The notes: a model not told the origin generated them from the letters alone. Counted from the first letter of the stretch, positions 45,419 through 58,406 are shown. The stretch: DNA of 64,000 bases from Corinectria fuckeliana (GCA_019137255.1 WPDH01000109.1:62001-126000); one strand, 5' to 3'. Numbers and translations are program-made.

Positions 45419-47935
45419 TTTGACGGAAACTTGAACTTGGAGTTATGAGAGAGGACTGGTCTGGTTGGTTACTGATGGGGATGAAGATGACAATGAAAAC
45501 TTATAGGGGGGCCTTTTATTTATACCTAGGACGCCTTCTTATTGTCCTTGTTAAAAAAAGGCCTGGACTCTATCGACCTCGCTCCGTTGAACCACGTACG
45601 GACTTGACTGCTTCGAAGATGTTCTCGTTCAGACCTCCCTTCTAGGATAGTATCCCCGACTAGCATAGCATCCGCGAATGGTGTGCATTATCTATCGATG
45701 GTGCTATTCGTCCATTTTAAGAAGGTGGAGGTCAAGGAACTTATGATAGTGTAAGTATGGGAGGTTGTCTCAGACAGGTTGATGGTTGTCTAGTAATGAT
45801 GGCAACGGAGTTTCATTACCCCTCCAGCCATGAATCAACCCAAATCAGCAGATAGAGCCTCCGTGACCAGCAAACAGGGGTAACATCGCTGTTCGCCTTG
45901 AACGATAGTGATCTAGCTACCTAAGATAAGACAATTAAGTTATGTTCTAGCCTTCTACAAAGTAACTCTCAATTGCTTGGCGTGTTGGATAGATCGGCAC
46001 TACCAAGCCGAGATGTAGAAATCGTCCTCCGTCTACTATCTGGACTAACCCCGGCCTGTAACCCAAATTGGGAAGCCTGCGACGAAGCCCTGCCAAGCTG
46101 CCAAATCGTACGTGCCGCGTAAGCACAGAGCCAAGACGTTGAAATGCTCCATTGCCGTCTTGGCATGTGCTATAGGGCTGACGGCGAGAACTATTTATTG
46201 TTTTGAAACCGTTCCGAGCGTTCTCATATATTGGAAACATCTTAATACTAATGATTTACGTCTTGATGCTCGACCCTTAGCTGTAAGCATAATCACGCTA
46301 TCGGCATTTCAATTCATCTCACACGCGCTGCATGTTCATCGTGTGATCTGCAGGTAGATAAATTCTTCCGATGATACACTCGACGCTCCATCTCAACGAT
46401 CAAAAGTGCCTATACCGTCTTGATCTGGGCGAGTGAAGCTATCGCCCTCCGGTTTCCGCGTCCATTTTCGGAAGGTGGGCGGATATCGGCACCGATGGTG
46501 TCCAAGGTGATCAAGATAACATTGAAAGGCACCGCACCATCACGCAGTAGGACGCGTTGGCCATGGGACCGTCCGTCCACAGAACATCCCTGCTATGGTC
46601 GATACGACCCAAGTTCTCGGCTTTTTTTGCCGTTGAAATCCACTCCAAATCACCTCGTGCCGGCCCATCCCCGCATCTGCCGTGAAAGATGCATTGGTTG
46701 TGGCGGGATTAGAACGACAAATAAGACGGGGATTTAACCTCAATTTAAAGTGATGTTAGTAACTCCTTAAATGGGTTTTTGAGTATTACCTAAGTGCTGA
46801 TGCATTGGATAGCGTTGACAGGCGACGGGAAGTATCTAGGAGTTTTTGTTGATCGACGTCCATTTCTTCTACGTAACTTAACTCTGACATGGATTCATTT
46901 CATCTGAACTAAGTCAAGAACTGTTGATCTCCCGCTACCTCATTATATTCTTCAGTCATTGCAACAGTCACATACAATTTGCCAACTAGTCAGAATTTGT
47001 GCTGCATAGTCTCATCTTCTCCTTGCACGGGCCGTGTAGGTACAGTCTGGCAGCCAGCAACGCGATTGAATCTGCCACATTCAGCTATCAGCCCGCTTAG
47101 CATCACGCATTAGCGAAGTGCATGCTTGCCTATGTCACAGCTGGAAGTGCGACAGAAACCTCCTTCTTTCGCCATCCACGGGCAAGGACCAAATACACCA
47201 TACAAGGCCACAAAGAAGCATGGATCAAGACACGTAGAAGTATCTCCCGTTTCATAACATGTAGCTCGAGAACCACTGGCAGGAACCAAGATTGAGGCTT
47301 TGAGCTTCTCGCACATGAAGTATGTCCGGTAGGACTGTGGATGGGCGAGGTATTCCATACTCAGCCTTTTGGGGTCTTCCTGAACGCTCATGATGATGCG
47401 GAAACGGGCTGCAGCAAAACAGTCAAAGAACTTTCGAATACAGACGAGATTTCATCTCGTCTTGTCTATGACTTGCTGTATGAAGAAATGAAGTCAGTAG
47501 AGAAATGTTTGATATGGAAATATTTTACCCCAGACCTAAAGAGCAGAGGGCTCTGATGCTTGTGGCAATTCTATGTCAGGACTTCTTTAGCCCGCAACCC
47601 GAAGGTCGAAGGGTGTATCGAGAGTGGTCGTGCCTATTTCAAACCACCGTCCCCGCCGACCGCCCAGTAAGGTATTTGGGAAGAAAAAACACCATTCTTC
47701 GTGCTTACAGCTCTTCGCCATGTGTTTCCTGGTCCAAGCAGGTGGTTGATAGGATCAAAACGGAGCTATGAGTTTTGACTCGCCGCGAGTGAAGTCTGTA
47801 AAGACTTGTCCAGCTGGCTGACTATGATTCAGCTAAATCAGCTCGTCGGGAAGCCCGACGGAGCAAAGAATTTGTCTCCGGAATCCATAACCAACTACTC
47901 CGAAACAACCATCTCCCCTAATAGTGCACTAAGGT
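45419..47935. other. Gene-poor accessory stretch, left part
   Basis: No intact gene. Minus-strand open frames near 46420-46743 and 47110-47391 are short and shift frame; they may be parts of decayed genes but I cannot name them. Confidence 0.4.
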
Positions 47936-48645
47936 TTAGCGGGATAGATGTGCCTCTTGGATGATCCAAGCATTGGTGAACCACAGGTTTGTGAGCAAGC
48001 CCGTTTGAGAACATAGAAAATCATCTTCACCCAGATAGTGTCAGTACTTGAAGTTGTAGATTTTGCGAACACGCAGAATGCTTCTTTGCCAGGTTTTCCT
48101 TCTCCAAACTAAATGCGCACTACCTCAGCCAAAGGTTAGATGGCTCGTCAAACGGACTTGCTGTGATCTCTCCTACCGCATTGAGCATTTAGCCAGCTTG
48201 GCACTTTACATCAGCGTAGTGCGCATTGCCTTTGCTGCAGTTGGAAATGCGAAATCTTTGGTATATCCGCTTGCTTAACACAGACAATGTCGATCCATAT
48301 TTTGAGAGTAGTGTCTTCGTCTCGAAAATGTCGAATGGCATTCACTGCTCGGGGATCACTCAAGCGCACAGAAACAGCCGTCCCTACTAGGATACTTTCC
48401 GCTAATGAACAGCTATGCCTACCTGTATCTACCCAATCTGAATATTGTGTTGGATCAATATTGACGCAGTTCAAGCGATGGGAGCATAACCTTGATCGCG
48501 AGATCCATTGGTGAAAGTGACCCGTATAAGTCTTCTTGCTTCCTCCCGCACCCTGAGCTCCACAGATGACAGGGGTGAAGAATGGCCATGGACTTAGATG
48601 GGACTCGGTACGCTTTGCACCATGTTCTCTGATAGTCGGAGCCAT
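47936..48645 (-). pseudogene. Decayed HET-domain (heterokaryon incompatibility) gene
   Basis: On the minus strand an open frame from 48645 carries the middle of a HET domain: ILVGTAVSVRL, a helix at AVNAIRHFRDED, then KIWIDIVCVKQADIPK, which corresponds to the family's WIDAICINQ-type core. The frame then runs into a stop near 48211, and the following HET-like residues are scattered over other frames. Further downstream (about 47988-47936) another frame reads LWFTNAWIIQEAHLSR, matching the W..R.W..QE motif of the same domain, and then stops. The order and strand are right for one gene, but the frame is broken at least twice. Intact HET proteins trigger cell death on fusion of incompatible strains; this copy cannot encode a full domain as read. 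Confidence 0.65.
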
Positions 48646-49473
48646 GGCTTCGGAGGAGATTGCGCTTCACAGTCTTTAGTCAGTGAAGGGTCTAGTGGTG
48701 ATCGAACATAATCCCCTACAACCAATGTAGTTTATAACCTTTTAAGAGAATATGCCAAGACTTTTCTGTCGTTATCTGCGGTCAGCCTAAGTTGAGCTTC
48801 AACGACGCGTCACGGATGCCAGCTAGGACAGGCTCCAGGCCCTAACTGCAAACACAAGGAATACGTTATCGTGGCTTATTGATCGCTTCGTCGGGTTTGG
48901 TTCGTAATCGCAACATCTTGCAAAGCGGGTGGTGTTGCAATCTGAGTGTGAAATTGAAGGTTGAAAAGCTCTTGATTTCCTGGCTAAAAGAGGGACGGAT
49001 TGAGGGTCTAACTACATCAATTCTGGGCTCTAGGAAATCCGTAATAGGAGTGAATAATTCTATTACCTTTATGATCTATAAGGCTAGGATTATAATCATC
49101 GTTATAAGGTTAGGCCACCTATAGGGTATAGCATAGTTATTAAATCCAATACGAGGTCCTAAGGCTGCGATGCTAATGATCTAGGGCGGTGACGATGATC
49201 TAGATGATCCCGAAATGCGATAGGTGGTAAGTGACGGGCTCTAAGCTCACATGTCTCTTTCTCACAACTCTTGAGCCAGTGTTGAAGGATGCAGACACAG
49301 ATGGTGGTCGTTCACACTGCAGTAGGCATCCATATGTATTCAAGCCTGTAAGGCGGCATCGCTACAATTCCACGTCGTGATTTGAGCGAAATATCTAAGG
49401 GGGGGTGTAAAGAAACAAGTCTAAGATTACAATCAAGACGGCCGAGTAGAGGACCTACCAAATGAACATGGGC
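48646..49473. other. Gene-poor stretch with an AT-rich core
   Basis: Bases about 49020-49150 are AT-rich with many TA steps, as could follow repeat-induced point mutation of an old repeat. No gene seen. Confidence 0.45.
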
Positions 49474-50067
49474 TCAAGAAAGAGGAGTTGGAAGGGACGT
49501 GAAGGCGAAAATTGTCTCCAAGTCGTCGGTTCTCTCAGTCGTTGACCAGGACCTGTCGTGTTCTAATTCGTTACGTAGCTTCCAGGTTTTATTCCGTAAC
49601 ATGATGGGATGAAATGTCTCTGCGTGGAACACGTTGGCTTGCATAATGATGGCAGCCCATATGATGATAGATCAGTATGTTGTGTCCATCTCCACTCGAG
49701 GTAGTACGATGAACTTACCAATCAAGGGGCCAATGACGGCCCCTTGAAGGGTGCTAAAGACATGAGAACCGTCGCTATTTGAACCTCGCTCCTGGGGGAG
49801 TCCCGTCCTGGGGGAAATGTCGCCTATAGTGCCGCTAGGAATAGAGAACAAGGCACCTCCAGCAAATCTATTAAAGAACTGAACTACAGTGGAGCTTTGA
49901 TGGTTGAACAGCAGCATGATAGCGCAGATAACAAGCATCAACCCCCATGTTCTCTTCCCATCAGGATCTTGCTCAGAGACTCGGGCTTTCACTTCGGCGC
50001 GTCGCTCGCTATCGGTTGTATCTAGACAACTGCAACATCGGCAGAAAGTAGTCAAGTTGGATATCAT
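49474..50067 (-). pseudogene. Decayed DHA1-type MFS transporter fragment
   Basis: The minus strand from 50067 keeps an MFS middle section: a charged loop (SERRAEVKARVSEQDPDGKR), a hydrophobic helix, then FFNRFAGGALFSIPSGTIGDI and GAVIGPLIG, the usual segment 4-5 region of drug:H+ antiporters. It then loses frame: the expected WRWT motif is found one frame away (YLEWRWTQ near 49685), and the next recognisable piece is ETFHPIMLRNKTWKLRNE near 49600, in line with the PETYAPVLL..KA..LR motif. That frame stops at 49474. The order matches one transporter, but the N-terminal helices and the C-terminal half are missing, and at least one frameshift is present. Confidence 0.65.
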
Positions 50068-53000
50068 GAGAAATGCAAGCTGCAGGTAGACTATGCAACG
50101 TTGCTTTTCTCAATTCGATTAGTCCTGCAGGCTTTCTGTCACGTGTAGCAATGCTACACGTGGGATTTCATACTATGTCGCTTGCTTGGCATTTTACCAG
50201 CATGGGCCTGCAAACCTTATAGGCGACAATGCGGTGAGGAATTGGTGCAGAGGTCGTTTAACAAACTTTGAACTGCCCAGTAAGGCGCATTTTCACGTTT
50301 CTTTTCGGACTAACATGCGCGCCTAAATTGTGTTGTAACTTAGGACGGCGATTAAAGGGATAGTCTAGTTGCAACAAGAACAATACCATGTACGGTTCCG
50401 TTCGAGACAGGCGAGACCCGAGTGTGGGGTTCCATGACTCAGTTGCAACAGCTCACATTCCGCCGGATCAAGAAAGCTCGGCTTCCTGCTTACCTAGGTT
50501 GCATACCAGCCCCCAGTTCTACTAGTGCCTAGCAAGGTTTCTCTAGGCATTAGCGAACCCGAGGGGATCTACACATCAGATCATCTACTCTATGCTCTGT
50601 ACTTGCCGACTGCTCAGTGATAGCCATCTCACTACAGCCGAAACCCGTGTGCTCAATCAGGTATCCCCTGACAACGGCGGCACGATTCTCGACCTCGGAT
50701 ATGCAGGTGTTGCTTGGGATTGCAGCTAGTGTAACTGATAAATGATTTTCGTGAGGGAGTCGTAGTTGTACCGTATCCTCCGTCGAACTTTAGTCAAAAA
50801 TATACCTAGTTAAGGGAAAAGGGGTTTGATCAATCAGTTTGCAGTTTGTTTTTTATTAACAGATGTCATCAATTCTCAGTGGCTACCAACACGTCCGGTT
50901 GAGGCCCAATCTAGAATGTAGATAGTAGTCGTCGAACTGGCCCACAAAAAGTCAGATTAGCTTGTGACTAGATAGGTGATGGTATGGAAACGCGATGCAT
51001 AGCTACCCAGCCAACAGCCATACTGACTAGAAGCCATAAACAGTTGCTGTCCTTAGGGTCGGAGGAAGGCCGACCAGGTCGTAGCTCTAAAGCCCGCTAG
51101 TTGACCCTACCACCCTATACCAGGCCTTCTCGTAAGGGCTTTTGGTTATAAACCTAGGGCCGTGTGAGGCCGGGATAGATTGCGGCATACCGTAGAACCC
51201 AATGCATACTTGGCACAACACGAGAACAGAGTTATGGAAGTTGGCACGACTAAGGGATCGACCCCACAGAGTCCCGATATCCCTGTACTCCAAGGCTAGT
51301 TACGAACGGTTCAGGGGAGCTTTTCCAGCCTCCGGGGGGTTTTGGGGGATTCAATAGGGACGTTGAAGCGCTTGGCACTACATACGGTAGGAGTCTTTAT
51401 CTCAAGGATTCTCCAGTCTACGCCCAAGGTGACGGTGACGGGTACGAAACCGCCGTGGATGCAGAGGATAGTCGCTCGAACCCAGCGTCGGAACTTGCTG
51501 GAGTAGAAAGAAGCCGATTCTCTGGACGCAACACCCTATACTCCGATGACATAGTCGACCCCAGACTACTTCTCCGTATGTATCGCACGGGCAGTTGAGA
51601 ACTGACATGATGCTTGCGTTCGTCATTATTGTGCTTCTCCAATATTCTTCTCCAGACCCAGCCTGAGCGATTTATCCCGTCGATATTACGGGGTAACGCA
51701 CATTGCTTTCATGGGAGGCGGGGGCCCCCATATTCGGGGTGCGTACTCCGTATGGCTTCGAACAATGGCCCAAGGACCGGTGGAGACAGTGTCCACGTAG
51801 TGCCCATGCCCGGTCGGCGGCATCACTCGCGGCATCACTCGGCGGTTCCCTCATGCCACTGCGTTGCGTGCGAGATACCCAAGGCGCAAGGGTTTGAACG
51901 TGCAAATAGGCCAGCCCGGGCGCGGAGCGGAGGAGCGTGCTGCCGTTATTCCCGGGAGCGCCCGGCCCTTCCCGTGGGATTGATCTCATCTGCCCTGCCA
52001 CGCTGCATTGGAAGGAAAGGGTCTGATGGAAGGACCGAGGAATGTGGCCGACTCGCCGTGGTCACCAGGCCGTCCAGGGCGGACGCCGACCAGCTGAGGT
52101 GAAGGGCCTTGCGCATCAGTGGAAGCGTGAGGCTCCTACTAGAACCACTAGATTGCACAGTATATCCGCATCAAAAGTGGGTTCTCCATCGGACTTTGCG
52201 GCGACGTGCGGTCGGGCCGAATCTCGGTGATTTCTCGTCGAAAAACGACTGTCCTCGGTCAGCGGTTGAGTGGTGAAGACAAGGGCTACTGCAATGAGCG
52301 AGAGAGGGAGAGGGAGGGAGAGAGGGACAGGACACAGGCGACGGAACGTGAGCGAGGAATCGACGGTCAAAAGGCCAAGGTTTGGGGGATATCGATTAGC
52401 TTCGCTGCGTTTAGACATGTCTCGTGCTTATCGTTTGCATGTTTCTTGCGGGATGAGATGGGTTTGGCTTCCGGAGGAGCCCGGACGCGCCATTGGCGGT
52501 TGAGCCTCAATCTCGCCACCGCTAGTCATGATCTAACGTCTAAAAACAGGTAAATCTGGATGCTATGACCCGTTTTCGGGACCCCTGACGGAGCCTATCT
52601 TCACCCAAGTGCCGTTGTTCTGGATCTGCATTGGACGTTTCTGGCATTCCTGCCTCCAACTCCCGTCTTGGGCGCCCGGAACCCCCTCCCAAGCGCAGAG
52701 GGAGGCCGTTGTGGACGGCGATTGAGCGTCGAAGCCCGCAGGGAGCACCGGAGACAACGGCCGCCACGATGGCTGCCGTCTCCTTTTCGTGCAGAGCCAG
52801 GACCGACGCGATTGAGAAGCCTTCCCCCCCGTGACGTCGACACCAAGGGTCCCGCGAAGAGCCTTAATAGGCCCGACCGAAAATCTCCCACTGACGTCAA
52901 AAGCTCCGCCCTCGGCCTCACCGGCGTCGCCGGCAGCAAGCATTCTTCGGGCAATTTGCTCTGCTCGCTGGAAAACTTGGGAAATCTCATGATAGACCCA

Positions 53001-53283
53001 GTTATGCCTTCTGCACCCCATTGCCGGATTGTCCCCTGATTCTGGTCTCGTGCTAAGGCGGAGGTGGATCTCCCGTAGCGGCCCCCCCCCCCCCGTGGAG
53101 GAAGATTGAAGGGCATTGAAAAGGGATCTCCTTCGCTCTCTGTAAGCTGGAGATTTGGACTACCATCGCACTTGGAGATTCAGTGACAAACACTATTCAC
53201 ACTCAACTCACCTCAACTCACCTCGACTCCAATCAATCATCTAGAGACAACCAAGTCTTGTCTTGTTCATCATTACCGCAACC
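50068..53283. other. 3.2-kb stretch without an intact gene
   Basis: Apart from the palindrome at 50140-50162 no feature is supported. The right end is the promoter of the hexose transporter: a purine-rich GAGAGGGA tract at about 52293-52330, a run of 13 C bases near 53082-53094 and short CTCAACTCAC repeats near 53199-53222. Confidence 0.45.
50140..50162. repeat. Perfect 23-bp palindrome with two E-boxes
   Basis: CACGTGTAGCA, one central A, then its exact reverse complement TGCTACACGTG. Each outer end is a CACGTG. It lies about 75 bases upstream of the decayed MFS gene and could be a former operator, a hairpin or a small element end. Confidence 0.9.
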
Positions 53284-55005
53284 ATGAAGAATTTCTTCCA
53301 CAAAGGGAAGGGGGATGTGGAACCCACACCTCAGCCCCGCGAGGTTGCCCACCAGAAGATTACCTTTCTGGCCTGCTTCCTGGGCATTGTCGCCAGCATT
53401 GGCGGGTTCATGTTCGGCTATGTCAGGCAAGTCCCCCAAAAGAGTCCCTCGACTTACACCGTCCGGACCCCCGTTGCTAACCTCACCTCACTGCAGTGGT
53501 CAGATTTCCGGCTTCTTTCTCATGGACGACTATGCCCGACGCTTCGGCGAGGAGCAGAAGGACGGGTCTTTCACCTTTAGCGCAGCTCGCCAGGGCTCCA
53601 TTGTCGGCCTCCTCTGCATCGGCTGCCTGATCGGATCCCTGATTTCAGGCAAGATGGCCGACGTCGTCGGCCGCCGCCTCACCATCTCGTCGTCGGCCCT
53701 CTTCACCTGCATCGGCACCATCATCGAGATCTCCTCCGACGACACATGGGCCCAGTTCGCCGTCGGCCGCCTGGTCACGGGTCTCGGCATCGGCGCCCTG
53801 TCCGTCGTCGTCCCCATGTACCAGTCCGAGAGCGCCCCCGCCATCATCCGCGGCGTGCTGGTCTCCATGTACCAGCTGTTCATCACCCTGGGCATCTGGA
53901 CCGCCGAGATGGTCAACTGGGGAACCGAGACCAACTCCGACAGCTCGTCCTGGAGGATCCCCAACGGCCTGTCCTTCCTCTGGGCCCTGATCCTCGGCGG
54001 AGGCATCCTCTTCCTCCCCGAGAGCCCCCGGTACGCCTACCGCGTGGGCCGTGAAGACGAAGCCCGCAACACCATCGCTCGCCTGGCCGGCGTCCCCCCC
54101 GACGACTACAGCGTCTCCAAGCAGATCGACGAGATCCGCACCCAGCAGAACGAGGAGAAGGGCGCCGCCGACACCCACTGGCACGAGATCTTCACCGGGC
54201 CCCGCATGCTCTACCGCACCGTTCTCGGCATGGTCTTGCAGGCCGGACAGCAGCTGACGGGTATCAACTACTTCTTTTACTACGGCACCACGGCCTTCAC
54301 GTCCACTGGAATCAGCAACAGCTACGTCACGCAGATCATTCTCGGATCCGTCAACTGCGCCTGTACCTTTGCCGGCCTGGTCGTCGTTCAGAAGTGTGGC
54401 CGCCGCAAGGCCCTGATTGTCGGTGGCCTGTGGATGATGATGTGCTTCCTCGTCTACGCCTTTGTTGGACACTACGCCCTCGACCACGAGAACCCCATGA
54501 ACTCGCCCACGGCCGGAGCCGTCCTCATCACCTTTTCCTGCCTCTCCATCGCTGCCTTCGCCACCACCTGGGGACCTCTCATCTGGGCCGTCGTTGCCGA
54601 GCTCTACCCTCCTCAGTACCGTGGTCGATGCATGGCCCTCGCCACCGCCTCCAACTGGTTCTGGAACTTCCTCATCTCCTTCTTGTGAGTAACACTGACT
54701 GACAAACTCCCCGCCCTCCACTTACTGACATTGATTCCAGCACTCGCTTCATCACCGACGCCATCGACTACTTCTACGGTCTCGTGTTCGCAGGATGTCT
54801 GGCCGCCCTCGTGTTCATCGTCTTCTTCTTCGTCATCGAGTCCAAGGACCGCACCCTCGAGGAGATCGACCAAATGTACCTCCAGAACGTCAACCCCGTC
54901 AAGAGCGGTTCTTGGGTCAGCGGCGCAGATCACGAGAAGCACGCTTCGGGCTCGGACCAAGACCACGCCAACAACACCGGCGCCTCGGTTGTTGAGCATC
55001 ATTAA
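53284..55005 (+). CDS. Hexose transporter (MFS sugar porter)
   Basis: Three exons, 53284-53426, 53497-54684 and 54741-55005; 531 residues. The first intron begins GCAAGT rather than GT; only this GC-AG splice gives the universal FGYVSGQISGFF joint of segment 1, so I accept it. Sugar porter signatures are all present: GKMADVVGRR, GRLVTGLGIGALSVVVPMYQSE, FLPESPRY, the glucose-carrier motif QAGQQLTGINYFFYYG, VQKCGRRKALI, and the exit motif ESKDRTLEEIDQMY. The QQLTGIN motif favours a monosaccharide such as glucose as substrate, unlike the disaccharide-type carrier at 32.5 kb. No metabolic partner is adjacent. The tail is Ser/His-rich and cytosolic. Confidence 0.92.
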
Positions 55006-57226
55006 AGGGGGCATCTGTAGAGATCTCCACATGGAGATGGCACAAATTATCATTAGATGATCTTTTAGAGACTGTTTTAGCCGTTCGACTAGCCTGTTAA
55101 TCGATTCGTTGCACTGCCTGATTTCCTGACCAGTGACACCAGACTAATGATGAAGATGCGACGTCTGTTTTAAGCACGCAGCTAACTATGCTGACTGCTT
55201 CCGTGGCGGTGCTCGATAATCTAATCTAGATATGCGGTCGCCTTCCTAATGAGGCAAGTCGACAGCCAATGAGCGCCTCTGGCCGTGTTCCAGAACAGCC
55301 TGCCAAGTGCCATGAATTGAAACGATGGAATGCTTCTAGAAGCATACGATTCGGGCAAACAGTCAGGCAGTACAGAGTCTCAACTGTACGAAACCACGAA
55401 TATAACAACCACTCACTCAACTTCTCATCCTTCCTACGCACCTTGATACCCGAAGCCGACTTTAAGTAGCCGAGGACGCTGATTCCGCTGCAGTCGGCTA
55501 AGTTGTTGCACATCATACAGCACTTGGATAGCGCTCAGCTCACGCTACGTGACCCCCTTTTTCTTTCCTAACACACTTCCTACCCTTGTCTTATCAGTCA
55601 GTCTTCTAGCCCTCTCGTGAGAGGCGAAGTTGATGTGTAGCCAAGATCTCTCATCTCTCGCATCGACCTCGCAGCCTCGCAGCCTTTTTATAGCCCCTGT
55701 AATCTGCTTAGGGGGGCCGATTTTGACGATGCCAATACGCAAGGCTGAAAGGGTAGGTTATTTACACGTTATGAAGACTGGGTACGGGAAGTGGCGTACT
55801 TATTCCTGCGGTGTCGAGGCTGTGCCTCTGTCTTTGTAGCTGGTCGGTATCAACCAGCCAAACTGGGGGATCAAATAGTCATTCTTATTCGCATAGTACT
55901 GTTAACAAAGACGCAAATTCACGCGAGATGTTACCTAAAAGAACACGCTATTCTTGAATTTGGGCTACGTCATAGCCCAGTAGACTCCGCCCGCCACGAC
56001 GTGTCTTCATTTCGGATTCAGATCAAGCGATGATGCTACAGCAGAAATTGTCGGACCGGGATCTCATCGCCCAACACCAGAGCCACGACAAAGAGAAAGC
56101 CCTTGGCAACCCAGGGAGAGATGCTCAAAGCTTGCCCCGACAACTCGGAACACGAAATTGTCTCCCACATAAAAGAGCAAGACCGCAAGGAGAAAACCCA
56201 CCCATACAGCAGCCACAGGGGAGGACTTGGTCACTTCCACGCTGTGATTGGAGGATCGGAGGCGGAGGTGGAGGTGTTACCCGGCGAGTTGACTCTCCGC
56301 CAAAGAGCCCTCTCCCATGGGTAGCGGAGGTTGTTTCCAGTTAACAGCGATGTAGATTAAGCTCGTATTTATATAATCCCCGTAGCTAGTATTCGCAAGT
56401 CGTTCAACTACCAAGCACTCCTATGCAGTAACGCCAACGCTAGTCTGCATCTGTCATGCCGCTCACTCGCTACCAGCACTACCGCTCGTGCTACCTCTTT
56501 TAACAGCTTCACATACAAGCAAGGGTAAAGAAAGACTGGTTTAGTACGGTCTTGGATTGCGTCAACTACGGTAGAGGCACGCGCCATGGGATGACGCACC
56601 AAGTACGAAACATGAATCGAACGCTGCTTTGTGCACCCGGGGCTGCATTCAATCTAGTTGGAGAAGCTTACGAAACAGTTGCTCCGTTATATTTCTATTC
56701 ATCTTGTTATACTGTGGAACCCTCGCTCTGAGACCGAAACAAACCCCCCTGACCCACCATGCTGTTTTCCCACTAATCGCCGTCAGCCTAGGTCGACAGG
56801 ATAGGCAATTCATCCGTTTCCTTCCATCGTTTCTCACTGTCTGTGAAACGCGACCCTAGTGACTAATCTGCCGTTGATACCGTGCTAGGTAAAATGTCTC
56901 GCAAAATCTTCCGTTGATGTTGCCTCCAAGGGGGCGTGTTGTGCGCGTTGGGCCCGCTGTATTGGCGCAGATCCCAAGTTTACTATGGTACTATGGTACG
57001 TGAGAAGGGGAGGCTCACGGGTTGCTATAAAGGCTGCCGTCGGGACAGTACCAAGCAAACACAGCAGCCAACAACCATCTTTTCATCGCTTCTAATTCTT
57101 TCGTTTTGATAGACCGACAACCTGGTGTTGCGTCCCGTCTCTTTTATTACACCTCAGCCACTCGTTTACACACCTTTCCAACACAAGACGCAAGACGCAA
57201 TCCCTTCTCTTGAACCCACCGTCACC
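55006..57226. other. 2.2-kb intergenic stretch
   Basis: No supportable gene. The right end is the pectin lyase promoter; a GTACTATGGTACTATGGTAC-like direct repeat lies near 56984-57000. Confidence 0.5.
57026..57031 (+). promoter_or_regulatory. TATA box before the pectin lyase gene
   Basis: TATAAA about 200 bases before the start codon at 57227, followed by a pyrimidine-rich leader. Confidence 0.4.
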
Positions 57227-58406
57227 ATGAAGACCTCCGTCACTCTCGCCTCGGTCCTCACGGCCATCCTCCGCACCGCCGCTGCAGACGGTGTCCAGGG
57301 CACGCCCGAGGGCTTCGCCTCCGAGGTGACTGGCGGCGGCAGCGCCGAGCCCGTGTACCCGACCACGACCGACGAGCTCGTCTCGTACCTGGGCGACGAC
57401 GTGGCCCGCGTCGTCATCCTCCAGCAGGAGTTCGACTTCACCGGCTCCGAGGGCACCGCCACCGAGACCGGCTGTGCGCCCTGGGGCACCGGCGACGCGT
57501 GCCAGTTGGCCATCAACCAGAACGGCTGGTGCGACAACTACCAGGCCGACGCGCCCCAGGTCAGCGTCACCTACGACAAGGCCGGATCGTCGGGAATCAC
57601 CGTCGGCAGCAACAAGTCCATTGTCGGCAAGGGCACCTCCGGTGTCATCAGGGGCAAGGGCCTCCGCATCGTCGGCGTGGAGAACGTCATTGTCCAGAAC
57701 ATTGAGATCACCGAGCTCAACCCCAGCCTCGTCTGGGGCGGTGATGGCATCACCCTCAACCAGGTCGACAACGTCTGGATTGACCACGTTTCCACGTCTC
57801 TGATCGGCCGCCAGCACATCGTCCTGGGCACCGACGCCGACAACCGTGTCACCATCTCCAACAACAAGATCGACGGTACTACCTCGTGGTCTCCCAACTG
57901 TGATACGTATGCCTACTGGGGACTGTACCTCGGTGGTTCAAGCGATGTAAGTCTTTCCCTCCCCAGGCATCAAAGGTGGAGTTGCTCACAATGCCCGACA
58001 GAAAGTTACTCTCAAGAACAACCTCATCTCCCACACCTCTGGCCGCAGCCCCAAGATCACCGGAAGCACCCTCGTGCACGCCGTCAACAACTACTTCAGC
58101 GACATCAACGGCCACGCCTTCGAGATCGACACCGGCGCCCAGGTCCTCGCCGAGGGCAACCTGTTTGAGGGCGTCAACACCCTCGTTCAGCCCCAGGACG
58201 GCCAGCTCTACGTCCCCGATAGCGACGTCTCTGCCTGCTCCAGCGCTCTCGGCCGCAGCTGCGAGGCCAACAGCTACACCAGCTCCGGCGCCTGGACCGG
58301 CGCCGACTCGGGCGTCCTCTCCAGCTTCTCCGGCTCCACCGTCGCTGCTGCTTCGGCTATTGACTCCATCAGCGGCCTCACCAGCAGTGCCGGCAACACC
58401 CTGTAA
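57227..58406 (+). CDS. Secreted pectin lyase (PL1)
   Basis: Two exons, 57227-57946 and 58002-58406; 374 residues, usual for fungal pectin lyases. A signal peptide (MKTSVTLASVLTAILRTAAA) leads into the PL1 parallel beta-helix: GTPEGFASEVTGGG, TTTDELVSYLGDD, GAPWGTG-like CAPWGTGDAC, VIVQNIEITELNP, VWGGDGITL, WIDHVSTSLIGRQHIVLGT with the catalytic-region Arg, and, after the intron, KVTLKNNLISHTSGRSPKI, HAVNNYFSDINGHAFEI and VLAEGNLFEGV. The IGRQH..LGT form is typical of pectin lyase rather than calcium-dependent pectate lyase. The enzyme cleaves methyl-esterified homogalacturonan by beta-elimination. The C-terminus is Ser/Ala-rich. Convergent with BRF1. Confidence 0.92.

Noticed and set aside
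53645..54721. 358-codon open frame on the minus strand
   Set aside because: Antisense shadow of the hexose transporter; no motif.
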